From Onthophagus taurus (taxonomy: Eukaryota; Arthropoda; Insecta; Coleoptera; Scarabaeidae): a stretch of 64,000 nt of DNA. The stretch is from NCBI RefSeq assembly GCF_036711975.1, contig NW_027248940.1:4340001-4404000 (forward strand). Reading direction: 5' to 3'. Under the pieces are notes generated by a model that ran no database searches, was not told the origin of the DNA, and worked only from the letters and a program-made list of their open reading frames with translations. Numbering within the stretch: the stretch's first letter is position 1; each line of letters starts with the position of its first letter. Made by a program: the position numbers and the translations under genes. Of this stretch, positions 42,240-53,863 are shown piece after piece.

Positions 42240-42964
42240 AACAATAATTCATTTATTGACTTGATAACAAAAACCTAATTCAAACATATAATAACATATC
42301 AAAATAAAAATACTATTAATTAAATCAAGTCAACTCGGACGATTGTCAGAGGTTTAGATAAACAACTCTGATTTTCACAATCGCCCGCAAATACTATAAA
42401 TAAGAAAAGAATACAAGAAAACAGATAAATCGAGAAAATACGCAAAACGTGACAAAACACGAAAGAACAAAAACAAAATTGTTTTTTCAAGCAACATCAA
42501 AAAACACTGATTGTTTAGAGCGCAAAGCTTCCGGCACAGAATTCCAAAAATCAGCAATTCTGTAAGAAAAAGACCTTTTAAACAGTTGGGTGCTATGAGG
42601 CAGGATAGACAGGCAGTTCTTTCTGCGGACGTTTATATTATGAACGTCCGTTCTAAATCTGATTTTATTGTGCAAGTAAGCCGGAGTTTTGAACATAATA
42701 ATTTTGAAAAATAATACTCCCTCATGAAAAATTCTCCTTGCTTTCATACTCAGCCACCGTATCTCGGGCAACTTGTAAGAGATCCTTTGATTTCGACGTA
42801 TACCAAATATCAAACGGAGACACGCCCCCTGGACTCGATGGACTCGTGCTGCAGCATCTGCACGCAGATGAGGTCCATAAACAGCGTTGCAGTGATTAAA
42901 CCGAGAAAGTATCAACGTGTCAGTGAGCAAGGCTCTACTTTGCGTGCTTAAAATGTGACGGTTG
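42240..42964 (-). pseudogene. Jockey-like element A, RT C-terminus and 3' end
   Basis: Minus strand. Encodes ILSTQSRALLTDTLILSRFN, HCNAVYGPHLRADAAARVHR, VQGACLRLIFGIRRNQRISY, then FSYRIADFWNSVPEALRSKQ. A 3' UTR and a CAATAA-type simple repeat tail (ending 42240) follow. The same copy continues at 49315 beyond the BEL/Pao insertion and at 51990 beyond a second retroelement. Confidence 0.85.
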
Positions 42965-42969
42965 GCGTA

Positions 42970-43306
42970 TGTTTGTCCTGCATTTAACCTTTTTATCTTC
43001 ACCCCAGGTCTGAGTTATGTGCGCATGTGCGCCGGCTCAACCTGGAGTTTTTCAAGTTTAAAACAGACAGACTAAAATCACATTTTCGATCGCACGTGTC
43101 AATCGTTAAAAAATAACCTCGTTCTGCAAGCACGTCCACCCACGCTTACCGTTAGATCAAATCAAAGGTAATTATAATTTCAATTTATTAAATTTAGTCA
43201 TTTGCGATTTTTTTTGTTTTATTATTTGTCTTCATTATAATTTTGTTTCAATTAAGAACCAACACCTAATTTTTTTTTGGTTTGCCGGTTATTTGCCGCG
43301 CGAACA
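42970..43306 (+). repeat. BEL/Pao left LTR
   Basis: TGTTTGTCCTGC to GCCGCGCGAACA. Contains the inverted stretch GCGCATGTGCGC and a T-rich 3' half. Nearly identical to the right LTR; differences are a few substitutions and T-run or ATTT indels. Confidence 0.95.
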
Positions 43307-43307
43307 T

Positions 43308-43325
43308 TGGTCCTTCGAGCCGGAT
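43308..43325 (+). other. BEL/Pao primer-binding site (tRNA-Tyr type)
   Basis: TGGTCCTTCGAGCCGGAT starts one base after the left LTR. It is complementary to a tRNA 3' end of ATCCGGCTCGAAGGACCA, which matches the acceptor and T-arm of insect tRNA-Tyr as I recall it. Confidence 0.7.
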
Positions 43326-43832
43326 CCTTTCCGGAGTTAATTTATAATTTGTTTAATTATCTTTATTTGGTTTTTTTTTGCGTTTTTACGCCGTATTATT
43401 ACAATTTTTCGATTATTAACCCACGTTTTTTGCGTTCTTCCACGTTGTTCCGATCTCTTGTGGGACATCTGGAGAACCTGAAACTTGTTACGCTATTTTT
43501 AGCGTCAAATTTCGTTTAATTTTGGGTTTTCTTTCTTTGTTTTTTGAAATATAAATTCTTTATTTTTTAAAATTACTTTCCTCATCGTGATTTATTCACC
43601 TGGAATTCTCTATCATTTATTTTGCACTAATTACAATTAATCTTTCGGTTTTTCTCGTTTATTTTCCTTTTGAAATTTATTTTTTATTTATCCTTTATTT
43701 TATTCAAAATCCAACTTGGAATTTATTTCTTCGAACGATTTATTTCTTCGAGTTTTGAGTTTATTATTTTTTTCTCCATTTTCTGTGGGGATTAGAATTA
43801 ATTTCTTGGATTTATTTTTATTAACTGCCATT

Positions 43833-46800
43833 ATGAGCGATAAACTTACCAGACTTACCCTGCGTCGTGACGGTTTCTATAATCGTTTACTTGAATCCTT
43901 GGCTCTCGGTCTAAATTTACCCGATGATCCTGTCCAAAAACTTATCTTCTCCGCAAGAGCTCAAGACGCTGAAAAAAATTACAATGCATTTCAAGAGAGC
44001 CACAATCAAATTATTGGACTCATTGAAGATGATGATTTTCCTGCCCATGACGAAATTCGTATTAAAGCTGATACCGCATACTATACAATTAAAGCTTTAT
44101 CTCTACACTTATCTCCAAAACCTGATTTGACAAAGGAAGCTCCTTCAACATCAAGCCCAAAACTTAATAAATTAACGTTACCTACGTTTGACGGTAATTA
44201 CAAAGATTGGCACACTTTTTTTGATATGTACAAAACCATGGTACATGAAAACAAATCCTTGTCTTCTATTGCTAAGTATCAGTACCTACTCACCTCATTA
44301 AAAGGAGAAGCTTTCAATCTTTTGAAAGGACTTCCAGTAACTGATGCTAATTACGAGATTGCCTATGACACACTAAAAGGCAGATATCAGAATAAACGCC
44401 ATCTAGCGACACTTTATTTCAATGAACTGATTAATTTAAAGCCTCTGAAGGAAGATTCTGCCAGAGGTTTTCGTTCAATCATTGACACCTTCCATGAAAA
44501 TGTCGAAGGTTTTCGAACCTTGAAATTCTCCGTGGATCAATGGGATTTTTTACTGTTTAATATACTTCTCCAAAAATTGAATTCTTCCACTAAAACGGCT
44601 TTCGAATCTGAACATACTGAATTTGAAATTCCATCGTATAAACAACTGATTGTGTTTCTGGAAAAGAACGCAAAGGCATTAGAATCTGTACTGTTAACGT
44701 CTAATGATAAAATTTCCTACAATTGTCCAAAGTTAAATAAGTTAGTGAACTTAAAAATTGAACAAGGTTCATCTCCTTCAAGCAATATTCAATGTATCTT
44801 ATGTAAAGAAAATCATCCGATATATCGATGTAATCTATTTACGTCCAAATCAGCAGCTGATCGATTGCAGCTGGTTCGTGAGAAAGCACTATGTCGGAAC
44901 TGTTTGAGTAAAACCCATACAACTCACAATTGTTCATCGACCCATAGATGTCGTACTTGCAATCAGCATCACCATACTTTATTACATTTCAAATTGTCAA
45001 ATTCTCCAGCGGTCCATGTGGGAACCATGTCATGTAATACCAATAGGACGGCAACGAACGAAAGTACTCGAAAAGTCATTTTGCCAATCGCCTTTGTAAA
45101 TATCCGTGATCAATTTGGTCAATTTCATTTGGCACGGGCTCTGATTGATTCGGGAAGCATGTCAAATTTTATTACGACAAAGTTATTGCAACGACTTCGT
45201 CTGCCCCGCCAAAGTAATTTGTCAGTGGAGATTCATGGATTAAATTCAATGACTTCAGTCTGCAATAAAGGAATTGTCAACTGTACTATCCAATCATGCC
45301 AATCCCAAAACTTTATCTTTGATCTCAAAGCCATAGTTACATCCTCGATTTGTTCTCCTCAACCATCACTATCCTCTATTATTCGGTCCTATGATCATCT
45401 TAAATATCTTGATTTCCATCCAGAACATCACTCCCCATCGAAGGAAGTGGACTTGTTATTGGGTGCAGAATTAATTCCTCAACTTTTTACTGGTGGTCGA
45501 GTGTGCGGTGATCAGAATGATCCTGTAGCTCTCCATTCCATTTTCGGCTGGATATTAATGGGTAAAGCTGAATTATCAACGACTTCCTTATCAACATGCA
45601 TTTCTACGATGGAAGAATCCTTGGATTCATCAATGCGACGTTTTTGGGAGCTCGAATCAATTCCTGAAATTAAATCTATGACGATAGACGACGAAAAGTG
45701 TGAAAATCATTACAAAGATAATTATCGACGTGATACCGATGGACGTTTCATTGTATCGTTACCTTTCAAACAAAACCAACCGGATTTGGGAAATTCCTAC
45801 AATGTTGCTTTAAAACGTTTTAAATTATTGGAAAATCGTCTTCTGAAAAATGTCTCTCTTCGTGATAAGTACATCGAGTTCATGAAAGATTATTTAAAAT
45901 CAAATCATATGTCTTTAGTTCCTTCACCCTGTCCTAGCTCCAATAATTATTACATTCCGCACCATTGTATCCTTCGGAACGAAGATCCATATTCTAAACT
46001 GCGAGTAGTTTTTGATGCGTCCGCATCATCCTCCAACGGAAAGTCATTAAATGATATGTTGCTGATTGGACCTAAACTGCAACAAAATATTATACACATT
46101 TTAATTAATTTTAGACTATTTAAATACGCTTTCATTTGTGACATCAAGCAAATGTATCGCCAGATTCTGGTATCACCTCATGATCGAAGCTTTCAAAATA
46201 TTTTATGGCGATTCTCTCTTGATGATCCCATACAAACCTATGAATTGAATACTGTAACATATGGAGTAGCATCTGCTCCGTTCTTAGCTTTACGAACGCT
46301 AATTGAATTATCAAACATCTATTCCAATGAATTTCCAAATGCTTCTAAAGTTTTACAAACTAACGTATACGTAGATGACATTGTTACCGGAGCTCAGTCA
46401 GTAGAAGAAACACTTAATTTAAAACAAGAATTGATTAGTTTGTTGGGAAATGGTGGATTCCAATTGAGAAAGTGGGCTAGTAACTGTCCTGAAGTTCTCC
46501 GAGAAATGTCAAAGGCCGATTTACAATGTCCAATTTCACTGGATTATGAAGACACTAGATGTGTAAAGGTCCTAGGTCTCCAATGGGATCCAGAAACAGA
46601 TAAGTTCCTTTATTCCTGTACTCCTCGCGATAGTTCATGCACTAAAAGATCTATTTTATCTGCAATGGCTCGTATCTATGACCCTTTGGGTTTTCTAACC
46701 CCATGTACATTGAAAGCCAAACATATTATGCAACAACTCTGGCAATTGCAGATCTCATGGGATGATACTCCTCCAGATCATATAAAGAAAACATGGGAAG

Positions 46801-48825
46801 AATTTAAAACCAAGCTTTCCCTATTGTCAAGGTTTAATCTTTCCCGTTTCATAATCGCGGATAATCTCGTCAGGTGTCAGTTACATCTGTTTTGTGATGC
46901 CTCTCAAATAGGCTACGGCACTGTTGCTTACATTCGAACTGAAAACGAGTCTAATCAATTTCTTACTTATTTTATCTGTGCTAAAGCTCGTGTAGCACCA
47001 TTAAAAACTCTTACCATTCCACGCTTGGAACTCTGTGGAGCTGTTCTCCTAACCCAACTTTTTGAAAACATTCATGAAATTCTATCCCAAAGTATTCATT
47101 TTGAATCTATAACGGCATGGTCGGATTCACGAGTCGTGCTTTCATGGCTTTCATCTGAACCTCAAACATGGAAAGTTTTTGTAGCTAACCGTGTCAATAC
47201 CATTCAAGAAATCTTACCTAGACAACATTGGCGTTATGTTCCGTCCTCGGACAATCCCGCCGATTGCAGTTCTCGCGGTTTGAACCCTGAACAATTAATT
47301 GATTCTGAACTTTGGTGGCAGGGTCCGTCTTGGCTCTCTGATCACTCCGATAATTGGCCTTCTCAGTCATCATTCAATCCTAAACCACCAGAAGTAATTA
47401 ATGAACAGAGAAATATTTTAGTACATTCTACAGAAATTAAAACCACTATTTTTGACATTCTCTTGAGTAAATTCTCTTCTTTACTAAAAATGAAACGTAT
47501 TATCGCTTATTGTAAAAGATTTATTCTTCAGTGTCAAAGAAAAAAGAGAAACTATTCATTATCTTTGTCTCCGTTTGAAATCCAAAGTGCATTATATTCA
47601 CTTATCGGTCATATCCAGCATCAAAACTTTTCCCAATTATTTTCTGATATCAGAAATAATAAAGTTCTTCCAAAACCATTTCGTCATCTCGCTTTATTTA
47701 TCGATCGAGACGGTTTGCTCAGGGTGGGTGGACGTTTGGAAAAGTCTGGATTACCTTTTGAGCAGAAACATCCCGTGTTGTTACCTCGCAATTCGCGATT
47801 AAGTGAACTAGTAGTGGAGGACATTCATCATCAGTTTCTACATCCGGGTTATCGAACATTGTTGAGTTTGGTGAATCAGCAGTTCTGGATCATCGCCTCT
47901 CGATCAGTAATTCAGCGCGTGATATCCAGATGCCTTCAATGTTTCAAGACACGACCACGTTCTTATGCGCCTGTGATGGCGGACCTCCCTCGTTATAGAA
48001 TTGAAGAAGTGAAGGCCTTTTCCAGTGCTGCCGTAGACTTCGCCGGGCCGGTGTTCACAACATTGAACAGAAGTAGAGGTTCAAAGCGGGTCTGTCAACA
48101 GATGCCTTTTTAGCCGCTCTAAGGAGATTTATTTCTCGCCGAGGCCGTTGTTCATTGTTGATTTCAGACCAAGGAACTAACTTTGTTGGAGCATCTAACA
48201 AACTATAAGAAATGGCGGAGGCGTCAGGCACTGAATTGGGTTTGAATTGGAAATTTAACCCCCCAGGAGCGCCACATTTCAATGGATTAGCGGAAGCAGG
48301 AGTGAAATCGGCAAAGAGTCATTTAGTAAAGGTCATCGGAGAACAAGTACTCACCTTTGAAGAACTTTATACGGTTCTCACTCAAATTGAGGCCGTTCTT
48401 AATTCACGACCTCTAACCCCCCTTTCCAGTGATCCTAACGACCTTCAAGCTCTTACGCCAGCTCATTTTTTGATGCTTGAATCTATAAACAATTCTATTG
48501 TAGATCCCGATCTGTCACACGTACCTCTCAATAGGTTGGACCGCTGGCAACTGATTCAACGCATGAATCAGGATTTCTGGAAGAGATGGCGACGTGATTA
48601 CCTCCACACACTCCAACAGCGATCAAAATGGACGACCAAATCTTCGAATCCGTTGGGGACCTGGTTCTCATAAAAAATGAAAATCTACCTCCGCTTCACT
48701 GGGACTTGGGACGGATCGAAGCGTTGCACCCAGGAGCAGACGGAATTGTTCGCGTCGTAACACTTAAAACCAATCATGGACACTTGAAGCGACCGACGGT
48801 TAAGATTTGTCCCTTACCAATTTAA
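43833..48825 (+). pseudogene. BEL/Pao gag-pol polyprotein, integrase damaged
   Basis: Preferred start MSDKLTRLTLRRDG at 43833; the open frame reaches back to 43716 but that part is T-rich leader. Order: gag-like region with KLTLPTFDGNYKDWHTFFDM, zinc knuckles (CILCKENHPIYRC; CRNCLSKTHTTHNC), protease with ALIDSGSMSNFI, RT with IKQMYRQI and YVDDIV (46367-46381), RNase H-like LFCDASQIGYGTVAYIR, integrase HHCC finger ending RCLQCFKTRP, and core AVDFAGPV, ISDQGTNF, FNGLAEAG. The main frame stops at 48113. Damage: an internal deletion and frameshift near 48085, an in-frame stop at about 48207, and a frameshift near 48650. Gag, protease and RT are intact but integrase is not. Confidence 0.93.
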
Positions 48826-48971
48826 AAACGATAAACTTCCCTACCTTTGTTTATACCTCTAAGTTTCTAAATTCAAAGTCATTGTTTTATGTATTTTACT
48901 TTAGTGTATTTTACTTACCTCCTTAATTATTATTTAAAAATGTTCACGGTCACATTTGTTGGTGGGTGGAA

Positions 48972-49309
48972 TGTTTGTCCTGCATTTAACCTTTTTATCT
49001 TCACCCCAGGTCTGAGTTATGTGCGCATGTGCGCCGGCTCAACCTGGAGTTTTTCAAGTTTAAAACACACAGACAAAAATCACATTTTCGATCGCACGTG
49101 TCAATCGTTAAAAAATCACCACGTTCTGCAAGCACGTCCACCCACGCTTACCGTTAGATTAAATCAAAGGTAATTATAATTTCAATTTCATTTATTAAAT
49201 TTAGTCATTTGCGATTTTTTTGTTTTATTATTTGTCTTCATTACAATCTTGTTTCAATTAAGAACCAACACCTAATTTTTTGGTTTCCCGGTTATTTGCC
49301 GCGCGAACA
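48972..49309 (+). repeat. BEL/Pao right LTR
   Basis: TGTTTGTCCTGC to GCCGCGCGAACA, followed by the target duplication GCGTA. Carries an extra CATTT near 49187 relative to the left LTR. Confidence 0.95.
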
Positions 49310-49314
49310 GCGTA

Positions 49315-49505
49315 TAAAGACTTTAGCGTGGCATACGAACATCTAATTAAGTGATTGATATGTGTATTAAAACGCATATCCGAATCCAGCCATACCCCCA
49401 AGAGTTTTACAGTATCAACTACGCGCAATTCATCGCCGCCCTCACGAATGCTCAATGATGCTCTGGCAGGACCAAGGTCTTTACTTCTACCGAATAGTGA
49501 TCCGA
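49315..49505 (-). pseudogene. Jockey-like element A, middle segment
   Basis: Minus strand: LFGRSKDLGPARASLSIREG, VDTVKLLGVWLDSDMRFNTH, INHLIRCSYATLKSLYA. It is the RT thumb region that lies between the BEL/Pao element on the left and a plus-strand jockey-like insertion on the right. Confidence 0.8.
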
Positions 49506-49509
49506 CTCG

Positions 49510-51990
49510 TGTGACCAATGCTGTTGTGACATTGTTGGATGTCATCGTCACATCTTGCTGTCGTTTGGTGAGTATTAGTGGCGTATTGCCGTGTGATTTG
49601 TCTGATCATGATTTGATTTTTTGCGAAATAGATTTGAAAGTACCTAAGATTCCTCCTCGGTTATTAACCGTGCGTATGCTGCGTGGTGTCGATGAGTGTG
49701 CTTTCATTAGCGATCTGCAATCGGTGCCTTTTCACAAAATATTTTTCATGGATAACATTAATTGTAAAGTTCAAAACTTTAATAACTTGCTGCTGGCTTT
49801 ATTTGACAGACATGCCCCTTTAACCGTAAGGAGGTTTACCAAAAAGGTCGTACCTTGGTTAACACCAAATATTAAATTGCTTATGGACGAACGTGATAGG
49901 GCAAAGAATAAATACAAGCGTACTCGTTCAGGTGCTGATTGGGTTGCTTATAAGGAGCTGAGGAATTTTACTACAACCTGCATTAGAAGAGAAAGAAAAT
50001 CATATCTGGAATTTTTATATCAGACGTCTCGGGGTGCTGAACTGTGGAAACAATTGAATCATTTGGGTATTTGTGGTACGAAATGTTCACAGCAAATCCC
50101 TGCTCACTTGAATCGACCAGATGAGGTTAACGATTTCTTTATTGATTCAGTCCCTTCTTTGAACCTTGCAACGCGTTTCAGTTTTAATGACTTACCGCCT
50201 TTAAATTTGATTCAAACTAATTTTAAGTTTGTCTTTGTATCCGAAGCTGATGTAATAAAAGCTATTTCCTCTATTTTTTCTAGAGCTGCCGGTGCTGATA
50301 ATATCAGTATGAGTATGTTGAATATGTGTCTTCCATTTATATTACCCTACTTGACACATTTACTCAATGTTTGCATTGAAACTTCGGATGTACCTGACTG
50401 TTGGAAGTTGTCAATTGTGGTTCCTATCCCGAAAAAACGTGACCCATCTGAGCCTAAAGATCTGCGGCCGATTAGCATATTGCCAATTTTATCTAAAGTT
50501 CTGGAAAGAATTATGTTTAATCAGTTGCATCAATTTGTTCAAATTAATAATATTTTACCGAAGCATCAATCTGGTTTTCGTAGAAACCATAGCTGCAGTA
50601 CTGCTCTTCTCAAGGTAACTAATGATATTTTACAGGCTCGAGATAAAGGATTATGTACGTTGGTAGTCTTGTTGGATTTTAGTAGAGCTTTTGATAGTGT
50701 TTGTCATGATTTGCTTGTGGAATTGTTAAAGTATATTGGCTTCAGCGAATCCGCTTTAAACTTAATTGAAAATTATTTAAGTAATAGGCATCAGTCGGTT
50801 AGAATCGGTGATGCTGTCTGAATTTCGCTGTTTGAGCAAGGGTGTACCACAAGGTACTATTTTAGGGCCTATTCTATTTTCTTTATATACATCTCAAATC
50901 GTTAGGGGGTTAAATCATTGTGAGTACCATATGTATGCGGATGACTTGCAGATGTATGTTTCCTTTGATCCACGCGACTTCGCGTTGGGTATTACGAATA
51001 TGCAAAAAGACCTCGATTACATTCATAAAGTGGCTCGGGAATACGGTCTACATCTTAATCCGAGTAAATCCAATGCTATACTTTTTGGAAATTCCGCTAT
51101 ATGTAATGGTTTTCGGGAAAGCATTGATTTGCAAATTGATGGTTGTAACATTCCTTTGGTTAGTGAGGTAAAGAATTTGGGTATGATTATGGACAACAGT
51201 TTTCGCTATAAGAAGCATGTCTCCAACTGTATATCCAGGGCTTATTATCATCTGAGGATGTTGTTTCCTCATAGACACTACCTTGGTATTCATCTGAAAA
51301 AGGTGTTGTGCGAAGCCTCTGTGTTGTCTCAATTCACTTATTGTGCTGAGGTCTACCATCCGTGCATTGACGTTAGCGATGTAACACGTATTCAACGAGT
51401 GCAAAATTCGTGTCTTCGGTATATTTATGGAATTAGAAAATATAACAGAATATCTTATAAACTGAAGGATGCGGGATGGCTAAATATGTATCATCGTAGG
51501 AAAGTGCAGTGTTTGTGCCTATACCATAAAATTATAAACTACAAGGAACCACAGTATCTCTACCAACTGATAACTTTCCGAAATGATGTCCACCGAATAA
51601 ATACGCGATTTCGCGGAAGACTGTCGCCACCCTTCTATCGTTTGTCTTTGTTTCAGAGATCATACTTATTTCAAATAACTTCGAAATATAATGAGGTGGA
51701 CGATAATTGCAAGGGGTTCTCACTACGAAGGTTTAAACTTACACAGAAATATTCTTGTTTTCTTGAACAATGTCTACATGGGGGCAAACGCTGATCTGAC
51801 ATGTTTTGCAATCTTGTTGTTGTATCTAGCTGTTGCTTTGTAATTTTTGGCCGAGTCATGTTTTTCTTTTTTTGTTTCTTAGGTTAGTTAGAGCAGCTGT
51901 ACTAACTAGTACAAGCTGGAACTCGCCTATTTTCTTTTGTATGTTTTTTTTTTTTTGTTCAATTAAGCTTATTTTCTAATAAAGGCATTT
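49510..51990 (+). pseudogene. Jockey-like element C, plus strand
   Basis: 5'-truncated inside the endonuclease (first recognised residues DVIVTSCCRLVSISGVLPCD, LSDHDLIFC). RT motifs follow in order: DLRPISILPILSKVLERIMF, QSGFRRNHSCSTALLKV, VVLLDFSRAFDSVCHDLLVE, then after a frameshift near 50815 GVPQGTILGPILFSLYT, YHMYADDLQMYVSFD, and the thumb with NPSKSNAILFGN and VKNLGMIMDNSF. Stop at about 51796, then a 3' UTR ending in AATAAAGGCATTTATTAAT. One frameshift only, so this copy is younger than element A, which it interrupts. Confidence 0.9.
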
Positions 51991-52155
51991 ATTAATATAA
52001 TAGCTGATGATTTCGTACCATTAATCAATAGACCGTGCCCTTCCGATATATTCACCACCCGTTCGATATCTTGATTTAAACGACTATTTGCACTTTCAAT
52101 CTCTGACAACGGAAAACTCAAATATAGTTGTGTATCATCCGCATCAGTTTGTAAT
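51990..52155 (-). pseudogene. Jockey-like element A, YADD segment
   Basis: Minus strand: DADDTQLYLSFPLSEIESAN, SRLNQDIERVVNISEGHGLL, INGTKSSAII. It carries the catalytic ADD box and runs straight into the segment at 49505 once element C is taken out. Element A is 5'-truncated at about 52155. Confidence 0.78.
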
Positions 52156-52169
52156 TTACAGTAACGGAC

Positions 52170-52660
52170 GTGTAACGAGAAGGCACTAGTAATATATCAC
52201 TCTCAAGCGTTAACCTAGCCGAGGTTATATTTTCAGGAGGAAACGATAAATAAATTTGCGAGTCATCTGCGTAGAAGTGCACTTCGGAGTTTGATAATAT
52301 TCTAAGAAAATCACAGGTATATATACAATATAAAAGAGGCCCCAGTATTGAACCTTGTGGAACTCCGGCTTGAAGTTGTTTTGGTGTGGACAATACATTG
52401 TTCAATTTGACAATTTGACACCTATCATTCAAGTAGCTCGATATCAACGCTTGAGAGTGAGAACTGAAACCTATATAGTGTAATAACGATCCAAACTTAC
52501 TAATGCAGTCCGATAGTTTTTATCACATGCTCTTAAACAATCATCCACAATATGCATCAGCGTCGTCTCGCAACTGTAATGCTTTCGGAAGCCAGATTGT
52601 GTATGTGGCAGGATACCATACTTGTTCAAGATTAAACTTATTTGGAAATGCATAATAAGA
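52170..52660 (-). pseudogene. Jockey-like element B, RT palm fragment
   Basis: Minus strand: LNKYGILPHTQSGFRKHYSC, ETTLMHIVDDCLRA, a break, then SSYLNDRCQIVKLNNVLSTP, LQAGVPQGSILGPLLYCIYT, EVHFYADDSQIYLSFPPENI. Similar to but distinct from element A, whose truncated 5' end adjoins it. One frameshift near 52460. Confidence 0.8.
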
Positions 52661-52664
52661 ATTC

Positions 52665-53520
52665 TTTGCAACGTATTGTTATTTTTGTAGGATAATTTAA
52701 TACCGTGATTCTTACAAACATGTTTAATGATGCTTTTCCAGGATCTATAAATTTCATCTTTGGAACTAATTGGTTGAAGAGCTGTGGAATTTTTAATATT
52801 TTGTCTATTTATGAATTTATTTATATAGTATCAAAATGTCCGGGTGTGAAGCCGTTTTTTGTGCCAATTAATTTTATTATGTTTAATTCTTTATTTTTGT
52901 TTTCTGCTGACAGGAATATTAAACCACCTGTATAAATAGGCTCTAATAGCTGCAGTCTTATGAGTTAGGCAATGGAAAGAATTAGCTAGGATGATGCTAT
53001 CAGTTTGTGTTGGTTTTCTGTAGATTTCGAAATCTATTGAATTATTGTTATTTATCAGTGTTAAGTCTAAGAAATTAAGTTTGTTATTTTGTTCTATTTC
53101 TATTGTAAAGTTAATGTTGCTGTGTAAGTTATTAATGTATGAGTGGAAATCCTTAACCAAATTTAAACCATCATCATTCCATATTATTAAAGTGTCATCC
53201 ACATATTTACGCCAAAGAATGATGTTATCATTAGTGTTATTTTTGATGCCAAGTAAATTATGTTCAAGGTGGTTAAAAAATATGTCTGCTAAAAGGCTAC
53301 TTAGAGGAGAAACCATTGGTAGTCCTTCATTATATTTGTAGAATTTATTGTTGAACTTACAAAAATTTTGTTTTGTGCAGATTTTTAAAAGGTTCTGGAC
53401 ATGTAAAGCATTTTTAACACCTATACTATCAATCAATAAATCTTTGGTTATTGATTGACGCACCAGCGTTTTTAAAATTATTTTACAGCCATACATTTCC
53501 AAATTTAAAGGTGTTAGCTG
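52665..53520 (-). pseudogene. Penelope-like element RT fragment
   Basis: Minus strand. Open frame 52891-53502 reads NNKFYKYNEGLPMVSPLSSL, LADIFFNHLEHNLLG, WRKYVDDTLIIWNDD (the YVDD box), NKLNFLDLTL, FEIYRKPTQTDSII and HCLTHKTAAIRAYLYR. This order (GLPMGSPLS-type motif, KYVDDxL, FLDL, xYRKPTxTD) is specific to Penelope RTs, which are related to telomerase. The linker continues to about 52665 with other frames (IKHVCKNHGIKLSYKNNN). The N-terminal fingers and the GIY-YIG part were not found. Confidence 0.88.
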
Positions 53521-53863
53521 TTTGTACGATAACAGTATAAGGTTGTTAGGCTATACATATCAAAATATTTCATAATTCTTGCTATTTAAACTATATTTAC
53601 ATCAATTCTTTTCTATTGAACATTTCTGTTCAAAATATACAATGAAAATAAAACTATTTTTAGTGCATAAAATTCTTCAAAATTTTTTCATTTGCAAGTT
53701 TTTAGTGCATACTTTCCTCATATATATCTTGAAACGCGAAATAAAAATATGGATTCTGAAAATACGACTTGAAACATTAATGGTGCAAAAACGCACCATT
53801 GGGACGATGTATGAAGAGATATAAGGATTGCATCATCTTTCGTATTATTTGAAACCAGTTTAG
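53521..53863. other. Spacer before the DDE-YqaJ gene
   Basis: AT-rich. Contains the hairpin AATGGTGCAAAAACGCACCATT near 53778-53799. It may hold the promoter, a first exon or the 5' end of the element encoding the next gene; none could be defined. Confidence 0.4.

Larger units (their letters stand above)
42970..49309 (+). mobile_element. Full-length BEL/Pao LTR retrotransposon
   Basis: 6340 bp with 337- and 338-bp LTRs that start TG and end CA, and a 5-bp duplication GCGTA on each side (42965-42969, 49310-49314). Contains a primer-binding site, a gag-pol frame with protease, RT, RNase H and integrase parts, and a polypurine tract (GGTGGGTGGA) before the right LTR. The LTRs differ at roughly a dozen positions, so the insertion is recent relative to its surroundings. 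No envelope-like frame. It lies within jockey-like element A. Confidence 0.96.

Noticed and set aside
42970..49309. Possible envelope-bearing endogenous retrovirus
   Set aside because: After the integrase only about 150 bp precede the right LTR, with no envelope-like frame. The RT, PBS and 5-bp duplication fit a BEL/Pao retrotransposon.
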